Of a DNA stretch of 8,488 nt, positions 1-5,775 are shown piece by piece. This stretch comes from an uncultured Lachnospiraceae bacterium. Lineage in GTDB: Bacteria > Bacillota > Clostridia > Lachnospirales > Lachnospiraceae. Every line of letters begins with the position of its first letter. Positions within the stretch are counted from its first letter, which is position 1. The stretch spans positions 1 to 8,488 of the forward strand of contig CAJUSS010000146.1 in assembly GCA_910588895.1 (NCBI GenBank). Direction: 5' to 3'. The translations under genes and the position numbers were made by a program. The notes beneath the pieces are model-generated. The model worked only from the letters and a program-made list of their open reading frames with translations. It was not told where the DNA came from and did no database searches.

Positions 1-54
1 TCATGGAAGAAATAGAAAACAGGCGAAGCATTACGGATGAGGAGCTTTGGGAAA
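1..54. other. Sequence upstream of the parE homology that does not fit the gene
   Basis: In the frame of the downstream topoisomerase gene this stretch contains a TAG stop at 13-15. The residues just before the recognisable SMDKV segment do not match the expected conserved PLRGKxLNVEK segment of GyrB/ParE. In the third frame an ATG at 3 opens a short, plausible-looking peptide (MEEIENRRSITDEELWEI), but that frame runs only as a shadow once inside parE and stops near nt 138. The stretch could be a contig-end chimera, the edge of an inserted or rearranged segment, or the remains of a deletion. No known element end is recognisable. Confidence 0.5.
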
Positions 55-597
55 TCCATGGACAAGGTCCTTGCCAATGCGGAGATCAAGACCATGATCA
101 ACTCCTTTGGCTGCGGCTTTTCCGAGGGCTATGGCAATGATTTTGACATCTCCAAGCTCCGCTATGATAAGATCGTGCTGATGACGGATGCGGATGTGGA
201 CGGGAGTCATATCGATACCCTTCTCCTCACCTTCCTGTACCGTTTTATGCCGGAGCTGATCACCGACGGCCATGTGTATATCGCCATGCCGCCCCTTTTT
301 AAGGTGATCCCGAAGAAGGGGGAGGAGCAGTATCTGTATGACGAGAAGGAGCTGGAGCGGTATCGGAAGACCCACAAGGGCGAGTTCACCCTCCAGCGGT
401 ATAAAGGTCTTGGGGAGATGGACCCGGAACAGCTGTGGGAGACTACCTTGGATCCGGAGCGGCGGGTCTTAAAGCAGGTGGAGATCGAGGACGGCAGGCT
501 GGCCTCCGAGATCACCGAGATGCTCATGGGCAGCGAGGTAGGGCCCAGGCGGCAGTTCATCTACGATCATGCGGATGAGGCGCAGATCGATGCGTAG
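37..597 (+). CDS. parE: DNA topoisomerase IV (type IIA) subunit B, C-terminal part (ParE/GyrB-like)
   Basis: This is the C-terminal part of the ATPase/TOPRIM subunit of a type IIA topoisomerase, which pairs with the A subunit encoded next to pass one DNA duplex through another. Numbered from the first in-frame ATG (nt 37), the TOPRIM metal-binding motif DADVDG lies at residues 51-56 and the conserved QRYKGLGEM block at 120-128, followed by the usual C-terminal helical tail. Only about 180 of the roughly 630 residues of a full subunit are present: the GHKL ATPase, the transducer and the first TOPRIM segment are missing. Family-like sequence starts abruptly at residue ~7 (SMDKV). The ATG at 37 has no clear ribosome binding site, and an in-frame stop lies at 13-15, so this is not a natural start. 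The GyrB versus ParE call rests on the adjacent A subunit, which lacks a GyrA box. As written the fragment could not work alone; whether the gene is broken or the sequence mis-joined cannot be decided here. Confidence 0.85.
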   Translation: MRSFGKSMDKVLANAEIKTMINSFGCGFSEGYGNDFDISKLRYDKIVLMTDADVDGSHIDTLLLTFLYRFMPELITDGHVYIAMPPLFKVIPKKGEEQYLYDEKELERYRKTHKGEFTLQRYKGLGEMDPEQLWETTLDPERRVLKQVEIEDGRLASEITEMLMGSEVGPRRQFIYDHADEAQIDA

Positions 598-756
598 CGC
601 CTGGGACCTAGAAGCCCGGACCGACAGAGCAGGTCCAGATCGGGTCCGGGCCAGATGGCACAGGAAAACAGTTTGAGAAGAGAGTGGACCTTCATCGGAC
701 TTAGGCCGCCTATCCGGCGGCGGACTTTTAGAGTAAGGAGATAGGCAGGAGCGACC
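598..756 (+). promoter_or_regulatory. parE-parC gap with two perfect inverted repeats
   Basis: The gap between the two topoisomerase subunits holds a perfect 9-bp inverted repeat, GCCCGGACC (614-622) and GGTCCGGGC (643-651), with a 20-nt loop. The loop contains GGTCC (632-636), which could pair instead with GGACC (618-622), giving mutually exclusive hairpins. A second perfect hairpin, GCCGCC (705-710) and GGCGGC (716-721) with a 5-nt loop, sits just before the parC ribosome binding region. Neither hairpin is followed by a T-run, so neither looks like an intrinsic terminator. I found no good -35/-10 pair. This may be a structured leader setting parC expression relative to parE; that is inference. 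Confidence 0.4.
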
Positions 757-2991
757 ATGGCAGAAAAGGTGATCAAGACAGAGTATTCGGAGGAGATGCA
801 GCGCAGCTACATGAACTATTCCATGAGCGTCATCACAGCCCGGGCGATCCCGGATGTCCGGGACGGCTTAAAGCCTGTCCAGCGGCGTGTGCTGTATGAC
901 ATGAGCGAGCTGCACATCAACCATGACAAGCCCCACAGGAAGTCAGCCCGTATCGTGGGCGACACCATGGGTAAATATCATCCCCACGGAGACAGCTCGA
1001 TCTACGAGACCTTGGTGGTCATGTCCCAGGAGTTCAAAAAGGGGATGCCTTTGGTGGACGGCCACGGGAATTTCGGCTCCATCGAGGGAGACGGAGCCGC
1101 CGCTATGCGGTACACAGAGGCCAGGCTGAAGGAGTTTGCCGAGGAGGTCTACCTAAAGGATCTGGACAAGACCGTGGATTTCGTCCCCAACTATGACGAG
1201 ACGGAAAAGGAGCCGGAGGTGCTGCCGGTCCGCGTCCCCAACCTTCTGGTCAACGGCTCAGAGGGGATCGCCGTAGGCATGAGCACCAGCATCCCGCCCC
1301 ATAACCTGGGGGAGGTGGTCGATGCGGCCATCGCCTACATCAAGGATCCAGAGATCTCCACCCAGGCGCTGATGGAGAAGCTGCCGGGACCGGACTTTCC
1401 CACCGGCGGGATCATCGCCAATAAGAGCAGCCTGCCGGAGATCTACGAGACCGGTGTGGGGAAGCTGAAGATCCGGGGCCGGTTCGAGGTGGAGCTGGGC
1501 AAGCGGAGGGCCGATAAGGATAAGCTGGTGATCACCGAGATCCCCTACACCATGATCGGGGCCGGGATCAACAAATTCCTGGTGGATATCGCGGAGCTGG
1601 TAGAGAGCAAAAAGCTGCCGGACGTGGTGGACATCTCCAATCAATCCAATAAAGAAGGGATCCGGATCGTCCTGGAGCTGCGCAAGGACGCGGATGTGGA
1701 CAAGATCATCAACCTCCTCTATAAAAAGACCAAGCTGGAGGATACCTTCGGGGTCAATATGCTGGCCATCGCCGGCGGCAGGCCGGAGACACTCACCCTG
1801 AAAAAGATCCTAAAGCATTTCCTCGCTTTCCAGCATGTGAACACCAGGAAAAAATACCAGGTGCTCCTTAAAAAGGAGCTGGAAAAGAAGGAAGTCCAGG
1901 AGGGATTGATCGCTGCCTGTGACGTGATCGACCTGATCATCGCGGTCCTGCGGGGATCGAAGGATCTAAAGGATGCCAAGGCCTGTCTGATGAACGGGGA
2001 TATCTCCAAGATCCGTTTCCGCGCGCCGGGCTTTGAGGAGGATGCCAGGAAGCTGCATTTTACGGAGCGGCAGGCCTCGGCTATCCTGGAGATGCGCCTG
2101 TATAAGCTGATCGGCCTGGAGATCCTGGCTCTGGAAAAGGAGCACAAGGAGACGTTAAGGAAGATCCGGGAGTATGAAAAGATCTTGGCGGATCAGGGAG
2201 CCATGGACCAGGTGATCATAGCGGATCTAGAGGATATCAAGAAGAGATTTGCCCTTTCGCGCCGCACGCTGATCGAGGACGGCAAGGAGGCTGTGTTCGT
2301 GGAGACGGAGCCGGCTGCGACCGAAGCCCTGTTCGTCATGGACCGGTTCGGCTACTGTAAGCTCATGGACCGGTCCGTCTATGACCGGAACCAGGATACG
2401 GTAAAGACCGAGTACGTCCACATCGTCCCCTGCATGACCTCCGATAAGATCTGCGTCTTTACGGATAAAGGGAACCTGCACCAGCTAAAGGCCGCAGATG
2501 TGCCCTTTGGAAAGCTGCGGGATAAGGGGACGCCGATCGACAACATCAGCCGTTTTGACGGGACAAAGGAACAGATCGTCTATCTGACCTGCACGGAGGC
2601 CATGAAGGATAAGGAGCTGGTGTTCGCTACCCGGCAGGCCATGGTCAAGCAGGTTGCGGCCACGGAATTTTCCACCAATAACCGGACCGTGGCAGGGACA
2701 AAGCTGGCGGAAGGGGACGCGCTGGTCTTTGTGTGCCCGGTGGAAGGCCAGAAGGATGTGGTGCTCCAGACCGATAAAGGCATGTTCCTGCGGTTCGCGC
2801 TGGAGGAGATCCCGGTCTTAAAGAAGATCTCCAAGGGCGTGCGGGGGATACGGATGGCAGAAGGGGAGAGCCTGGAAGCGATGTATCTCCTGGGCGGGGA
2901 ACAGGTCGTGGACTATAAAGGAAAGCCGGTCCATCTCCATCGGCTGAAGGCGGCGAAGCGGGATGGGAAAGAGAGTAAGGCCAGAGTATAA
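757..2991 (+). CDS. parC: DNA topoisomerase IV (type IIA) subunit A, ParC-like
   Basis: This is the DNA breakage-and-rejoining subunit of a type IIA topoisomerase (744 aa), partner of the upstream B subunit. The winged-helix active site contains Arg118 and the catalytic Tyr119 in AMRYTEAR. The quinolone-contact region HPHGDSSIYE is at 75-84, with Ser80 and Glu84 at the two positions where resistance changes usually arise, so it looks unmutated. The conserved intercalating Ile is Ile171 in EGIAVGMST. The tower and coiled-coil regions span about 230-490. A shortened beta-pinwheel C-terminal domain follows (about 520-720), with strands such as FVMDRFG and VFTDKGN, and a basic tail. No QRRGGKG-type GyrA box is visible, which favours a decatenating topo IV over a supercoiling gyrase. 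The length is near E. coli ParC (752 aa). The start is set by AGGAG at 747-751, 5 nt before the ATG; a second TAAGGAG lies at 734-740. The gene is complete and follows parE in the common parE-parC order. Confidence 0.93.
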   Translation: MAEKVIKTEYSEEMQRSYMNYSMSVITARAIPDVRDGLKPVQRRVLYDMSELHINHDKPHRKSARIVGDTMGKYHPHGDSSIYETLVVMSQEFKKGMPLVDGHGNFGSIEGDGAAAMRYTEARLKEFAEEVYLKDLDKTVDFVPNYDETEKEPEVLPVRVPNLLVNGSEGIAVGMSTSIPPHNLGEVVDAAIAYIKDPEISTQALMEKLPGPDFPTGGIIANKSSLPEIYETGVGKLKIRGRFEVELGKRRADKDKLVITEIPYTMIGAGINKFLVDIAELVESKKLPDVVDISNQSNKEGIRIVLELRKDADVDKIINLLYKKTKLEDTFGVNMLAIAGGRPETLTLKKILKHFLAFQHVNTRKKYQVLLKKELEKKEVQEGLIAACDVIDLIIAVLRGSKDLKDAKACLMNGDISKIRFRAPGFEEDARKLHFTERQASAILEMRLYKLIGLEILALEKEHKETLRKIREYEKILADQGAMDQVIIADLEDIKKRFALSRRTLIEDGKEAVFVETEPAATEALFVMDRFGYCKLMDRSVYDRNQDTVKTEYVHIVPCMTSDKICVFTDKGNLHQLKAADVPFGKLRDKGTPIDNISRFDGTKEQIVYLTCTEAMKDKELVFATRQAMVKQVAATEFSTNNRTVAGTKLAEGDALVFVCPVEGQKDVVLQTDKGMFLRFALEEIPVLKKISKGVRGIRMAEGESLEAMYLLGGEQVVDYKGKPVHLHRLKAAKRDGKESKARV

Positions 2992-3023
2992 GACCTCCTG
3001 GAAGATAGTGACCGAAAAAAAGA

Positions 3024-3052
3024 TTGCATTTTGCTGGTTTTTGGTATAGGAT
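3024..3052 (+). promoter_or_regulatory. Weak candidate promoter for asd
   Basis: TTGCAT (3024-3029) and TAGGAT (3047-3052) are separated by 17 nt, within an AT-richer patch 116 nt before the asd start; TATAGG at 3045-3050 is an overlapping alternative -10. The -35 match is poor (first three bases only) and the -10 matches 4 of 6. No terminator is visible between parC and this site, so asd may also be reached by read-through from parC. Confidence 0.25.
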
Positions 3053-3070
3053 AAGCGGTATGAGAAGGGG

Positions 3071-3087
3071 CAGGCGGACATCGCCTG
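3071..3087 (+). promoter_or_regulatory. Short hairpin in the asd upstream region
   Basis: CAGGCG (3071-3076) and CGCCTG (3082-3087) form a perfect 6-bp stem with a 5-nt loop, about 80 nt before the asd start. The following bases (GGTTGCGTTT) are not a clean T-run, so terminator function is doubtful. Further on, the 8-mer CGGACTGG occurs twice (3098-3105 and 3123-3130). The region is too short and lacks the motifs needed to call a lysine riboswitch. Confidence 0.25.
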
Positions 3088-3167
3088 GGTTGCGTTTCGG
3101 ACTGGCCTTGGCCTGCATGGACCGGACTGGGCGGGGGCATATAGGAGCTGAGAGGAGCGTGTGAGTT

Positions 3168-4256
3168 ATGGAAAATATCGAAAAGAAGTGGAAAGTCGGG
3201 ATCCTTGGCGCGACAGGCATGGTCGGGCAGAGGTTCATCGCGCTGTTGGAGGACCACCCATGGTATGAGGTGGTCACGGTGGCGGCCAGCCCCCGTTCTG
3301 CCAAAAAGACCTATGAGGAGGCTGTGGGCGGCCGCTGGAAGATGACCACGCCTATGCCGGAGGCGGTAAAGAAGCTGGTGGTCATGGATGTGAACGATGT
3401 GGAGAAGGTGGCATCCAGCGTGGACTTTGTGTTCAGCGCCGTGGATATGAGCAAGGAGGAGATCCGGGCGATCGAGGAGGCTTATGCCAGATCTGAGACA
3501 CCGGTAGTCTCTAATAACAGTGCCCACCGCTGGACCCCGGATGTCCCTATGGTGGTGCCGGAGGTGAACCCGGAGCATTTCCAGGTGATCCGGGCCCAGA
3601 GGGAGAGACTGGGCACCACCAAGGGCTTTATCGCGGTGAAGCCCAATTGTTCGATCCAGAGCTACGCGCCGGTCCTGACCGCGTGGAAGGAATTTGAGCC
3701 CTACGAGGTGGTGGCTACCACCTACCAGGCGATCTCCGGAGCCGGGAAGACCTTTAAGGACTGGCCGGAGATGGAAGGGAACATCATCCCCTATATCGGC
3801 GGCGAAGAAGAGAAGAGCGAGCAGGAGCCCCTGCGGATCTGGGGGAAGGTGGAGGACGGCGTGATCGTCAAAGCCCAGGAGCCTAAGATCACCTGCCAGT
3901 GCATCCGCGTTCCCGTGCTGAACGGCCACACGGCCGCCGTGTTCGTAAAGTTCAGAAAGAAGCCCACCAAGGAAGAGCTGATCCAGAAGCTGGTAAGCTT
4001 TAGCGGCCTCCCCCAAGAGCTGAAGCTCCCCAGCGCCCCAGCGCAGTTCATCCAGTACCTGGAAGAAGATGACCGGCCGCAGGTGTCCCTGGACGTGGAT
4101 CTCGAGAAGGGGATGGGGATCTCCGTGGGACGCCTCCGCGAGGATACGGTCTACGACTGGAAGTTCGTGGGCTTGTCCCATAATACGGTCCGCGGCGCGG
4201 CAGGCGGGGCGATCCTCTGTGCAGAGCTGCTGACGGCACAGGGATATATGGACTGA
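3168..4256 (+). CDS. asd: Aspartate-semialdehyde dehydrogenase (archaeal/fungal-type)
   Basis: This enzyme reduces aspartyl-4-phosphate to aspartate-4-semialdehyde with NADPH, the branch point to lysine/diaminopimelate (cell wall), threonine, methionine and isoleucine; it is cytosolic. The 362-aa protein opens with the Rossmann nucleotide-binding loop GATGMVGQR at 14-22. SNNSAHRW is at 115-122, and the catalytic Cys161 lies in KPNCSIQS. The likely acid/base His254 lies in VLNGHTAAVF, and the C-terminal cofactor segment SHNTVRGAAGG is at 337-347. The overall sequence resembles the archaeal/yeast-type branch rather than the E. coli-type enzyme. The start has AGGAG at 3153-3157, 10 nt before the ATG. 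The gene stands between parC and galM with no obvious pathway partner next to it, so its placement is probably not functionally informative. All key residues are present and there is no sign of truncation. Confidence 0.94.
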   Translation: MENIEKKWKVGILGATGMVGQRFIALLEDHPWYEVVTVAASPRSAKKTYEEAVGGRWKMTTPMPEAVKKLVVMDVNDVEKVASSVDFVFSAVDMSKEEIRAIEEAYARSETPVVSNNSAHRWTPDVPMVVPEVNPEHFQVIRAQRERLGTTKGFIAVKPNCSIQSYAPVLTAWKEFEPYEVVATTYQAISGAGKTFKDWPEMEGNIIPYIGGEEEKSEQEPLRIWGKVEDGVIVKAQEPKITCQCIRVPVLNGHTAAVFVKFRKKPTKEELIQKLVSFSGLPQELKLPSAPAQFIQYLEEDDRPQVSLDVDLEKGMGISVGRLREDTVYDWKFVGLSHNTVRGAAGGAILCAELLTAQGYMD

Positions 4257-4292
4257 CGGCGGGTCATTTGGCAGATCTGTAAAAAATTTTGA

Positions 4293-4321
4293 TCGACAGG
4301 ACCGCATCTTTGTGGTATGCT
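4293..4321 (+). promoter_or_regulatory. Promoter for galM, sigma-A type with extended -10
   Basis: TCGACA (4293-4298, 5 of 6 to TTGACA) is followed after exactly 17 nt by TATGCT (4316-4321, 4 of 6 to TATAAT). TGG immediately before the -10 (4313-4315) gives an extended -10 element. Transcription would start near 4328, leaving a leader of about 79 nt before the galM ATG. This is the best-formed promoter in the window and suggests galM is transcribed separately from asd. Confidence 0.6.
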
Positions 4322-4334
4322 TGAATCAAGCATA
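4316..4334. promoter_or_regulatory. Perfect 19-bp palindrome covering the galM -10 and transcription start: probable operator
   Basis: TATGCTTGA (4316-4324), a single central A (4325) and TCAAGCATA (4326-4334) make a perfect inverted repeat with 9-bp arms. A one-base centre cannot form an RNA hairpin with full arms, so a site for a dimeric DNA-binding protein is more likely. It overlaps the -10 element and the predicted start, where a bound repressor would block RNA polymerase. The centre lacks the CG expected of LacI/GalR or CcpA sites, so the regulator family is not identifiable from the sequence. Confidence 0.55.
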
Positions 4335-4340
4335 GGCGCG

Positions 4341-4361
4341 CTTTGGACTCTATGGCCAAAG
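4341..4361 (+). promoter_or_regulatory. Small hairpin in the galM leader
   Basis: CTTTGG (4341-4346) and CCAAAG (4356-4361) can form a 6-bp stem with a 9-nt loop in the predicted galM 5' leader. It lies upstream of the ribosome binding site without occluding it. Its function is unknown and it may be chance. Confidence 0.25.
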
Positions 4362-4406
4362 TTCCACGGATGGTCATTGCATATAGGAAAAGTAGGAGGA
4401 TCACAG

Positions 4407-5465
4407 ATGGCGATCAAGGTAGAGAAATTTGGAGAGACATCTGACGGGATGCAGGCAGATCTGTATACCCTGACGAACGAAAACGGAGTGAGCGCCTCGT
4501 TTACCAACTTGGGCGGGACCTGGGTATCGATGGTCGTCCCGGACAAAAAGGGCGAGATGGGCGATGTGATCTTGGGGTATGACACCATGGAGAAGTATCT
4601 GGTGAACGTCCCCCATTTCGGTGCGATCATCGGAAGGTATGCGAACCGGATCGGAGGGGCCGCGTACACCCTAAACGGGAAGGACTACAGCCTGTATGCC
4701 AATAATGGCCCGAACAATCTGCACAGCGGCCCGGACTTTTACCATATCCGGTTCTGGGAGGTGGAGCTGGGCGAGAGCGATGAGGGCAGCCGGATCTCCT
4801 TTTCTTTGTATAGCCCGGATATGGACCAGGGCTTTCCGGGGAACGCGCAGATCACGGTCAGCTATACACTGACGAAGGACAATTCCGTGAAGATCGAGTA
4901 TCACATGATCTCCGATGCGGACACGGTGGCGAACCTGACCAATCACTGTTATTTTAATCTGGCAGGACATGGCAGCGGACCGATCCTGGACCAGGAGGTC
5001 TGGATCGATGCCGATACCTTTACTCCCACCGATGGGACCTCTATCCCTTACGGGACGATCCTCCCGGTGAAGGGGACCCCCATGGACTTTACTGTGATGA
5101 AGGCAGTGGGACGGGATATCGGGATGGACTACGATCAGCTGATCATGGGGAAAGGGTACGATCATAACTGGATATTGAACCATAAGCCGGGCGAGGTCAG
5201 CCTGTGCGCCAAGGCCTTCGATCCGGTATCTGGCCGGATCATGGAGGTCTACACCGACCTTCCGGGCATCCAGTTCTATACAGGGAATTTCCTGGAAGGG
5301 GATGTACCTGGAAAGGGCGGAGCAGACTATAACTACCGCTGTGGTTTCTGCTTCGAGACCCAGTATTATCCGGATGCCGTGAACAAGCCCCAGTTCCCGT
5401 CGGTGATCCTGCGGGCAGGGGAAGCGTTTTGGAGTACTACGATCTATAAATTTATGCGTGAGTGA
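4407..5465 (+). CDS. galM: Aldose 1-epimerase (galactose mutarotase)
   Basis: This enzyme interconverts the alpha and beta anomers of aldoses such as galactose and glucose, feeding the Leloir pathway or other sugar use in the cytosol. The 352-aa protein has the complete catalytic set of the GalM family: GRYANRI at 76-82, His106 in NNLHSG, His180 in NLTNHCYFNL, the sugar-binding Asp252 in GYDHNW, and the catalytic Glu317 in CFETQYYPDA. Length and motif order are as usual for the beta-sandwich fold. I chose the ATG at 4407 because AGGAGG (4394-4399) sits 7 nt before it and the N-terminus aligns with the family. The reading frame stays open up to an ATG at 4317, but that codon lies inside the -10 element and has no ribosome binding site. 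The gene has its own promoter, a probable operator and a terminator, so it looks like a single-gene, sugar-responsive unit. The exact sugar cannot be read from the sequence, and no other sugar genes are adjacent. Confidence 0.93.
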   Translation: MAIKVEKFGETSDGMQADLYTLTNENGVSASFTNLGGTWVSMVVPDKKGEMGDVILGYDTMEKYLVNVPHFGAIIGRYANRIGGAAYTLNGKDYSLYANNGPNNLHSGPDFYHIRFWEVELGESDEGSRISFSLYSPDMDQGFPGNAQITVSYTLTKDNSVKIEYHMISDADTVANLTNHCYFNLAGHGSGPILDQEVWIDADTFTPTDGTSIPYGTILPVKGTPMDFTVMKAVGRDIGMDYDQLIMGKGYDHNWILNHKPGEVSLCAKAFDPVSGRIMEVYTDLPGIQFYTGNFLEGDVPGKGGADYNYRCGFCFETQYYPDAVNKPQFPSVILRAGEAFWSTTIYKFMRE

Positions 5466-5499
5466 TATGCTCCGTTTTATCCAGATGATCTGATGTGAG

Positions 5500-5530
5500 C
5501 CGGCTCAGGATCCATGAGCCGGTTTTTCTT
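5500..5530 (+). terminator. Intrinsic terminator of galM
   Basis: CCGGCTCA (5500-5507) and TGAGCCGG (5515-5522) form a perfect 8-bp GC-rich stem with a 7-nt loop, followed directly by TTTTTCTT (5523-5530). It starts 35 nt after the galM stop. The opposite strand has no T-run after the stem, so it acts on rightward transcription only. Confidence 0.9.
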
Positions 5531-5775
5531 GTTACAGTCCCCGTTTTCTGCACATCCCCCCAAGGGGCGCAGGCCCCTTTCGTTTATAGTGGTGTCCTGA
5601 GCGGGACATGGGGTTTTAGTGAGATATTGGATCATCCAGGTAGGACTATCCAGGCAGTACTGCGCACGGGTGAGCGGTCCGCACAGCTCTGCACAGACCG
5701 ATCCGTACAGTTGCCGCTGGATGACCGAAAAGGATAACAAGAAAATGAAGATGATAAAGATAAGAGAGGGATGGG
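5531..5775 (+). promoter_or_regulatory. Gene-free topB upstream region with hairpins and a palindrome
   Basis: No coding sequence is credible in this part of the 310-nt galM-topB gap. It holds a second hairpin, AAGGGGC/GCCCCTT (5562-5568 and 5573-5579, loop of 4), followed by TCGTTTA, perhaps a weak back-up terminator. A small hairpin TGTCC/GGACA lies at 5593-5608. The 7-mer ATCCAGG occurs twice (5634-5640, 5648-5654). A perfect 10-bp palindrome GCAGTACTGC lies at 5654-5663, and CGGTC/GACCG pair across 5675-5700. Promoter candidates are poor: TATAGT (5585-5590) has no -35, and TTGCCG (5711) with GATAAC (5733) is weak. The purine-rich run before topB ends in AGAGAGGG (5763-5770), the likely ribosome binding site. 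Confidence 0.45.

Noticed and set aside
1..57. Intein or group II intron end within parE
   Set aside because: No His-Asn intein end precedes Ser7, and no intron domain V/VI hairpin is visible in the 54 nt available.
598..756. T-box or intrinsic terminator between parE and parC
   Set aside because: There is no T-box core motif (AGGGTGGNACCGCG type) and neither hairpin is followed by a T-run.
2992..3167. Lysine riboswitch upstream of asd
   Set aside because: The region is about as long as the aptamer alone, and I could not find the conserved lysine-aptamer core or an attenuator with a T-run.
4281..4290. A6T4 run after asd as a terminator
   Set aside because: No GC-rich stem precedes it. The flanking GATC copies are too short to form a stable hairpin.
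2913..4307. Long open frame on the minus strand (464 codons) opposite asd
   Set aside because: It mirrors asd, which has complete family motifs. The translation is rich in His, Arg, Leu and Pro with no recognisable domain, and no ribosome binding site was found. This is typical of the antisense frame of a GC-rich gene.
4317..4406. Upstream 30-codon extension of galM
   Set aside because: The ATG at 4317 lies inside the predicted -10 element and palindrome, lacks a ribosome binding site, and adds residues with no family match. The ATG at 4407 has AGGAGG at the right distance.
5495..5737. Possible small gene of 80 codons in the galM-topB gap
   Set aside because: It begins inside the galM terminator stem, has no ribosome binding site, and its translation shows no family or membrane features.
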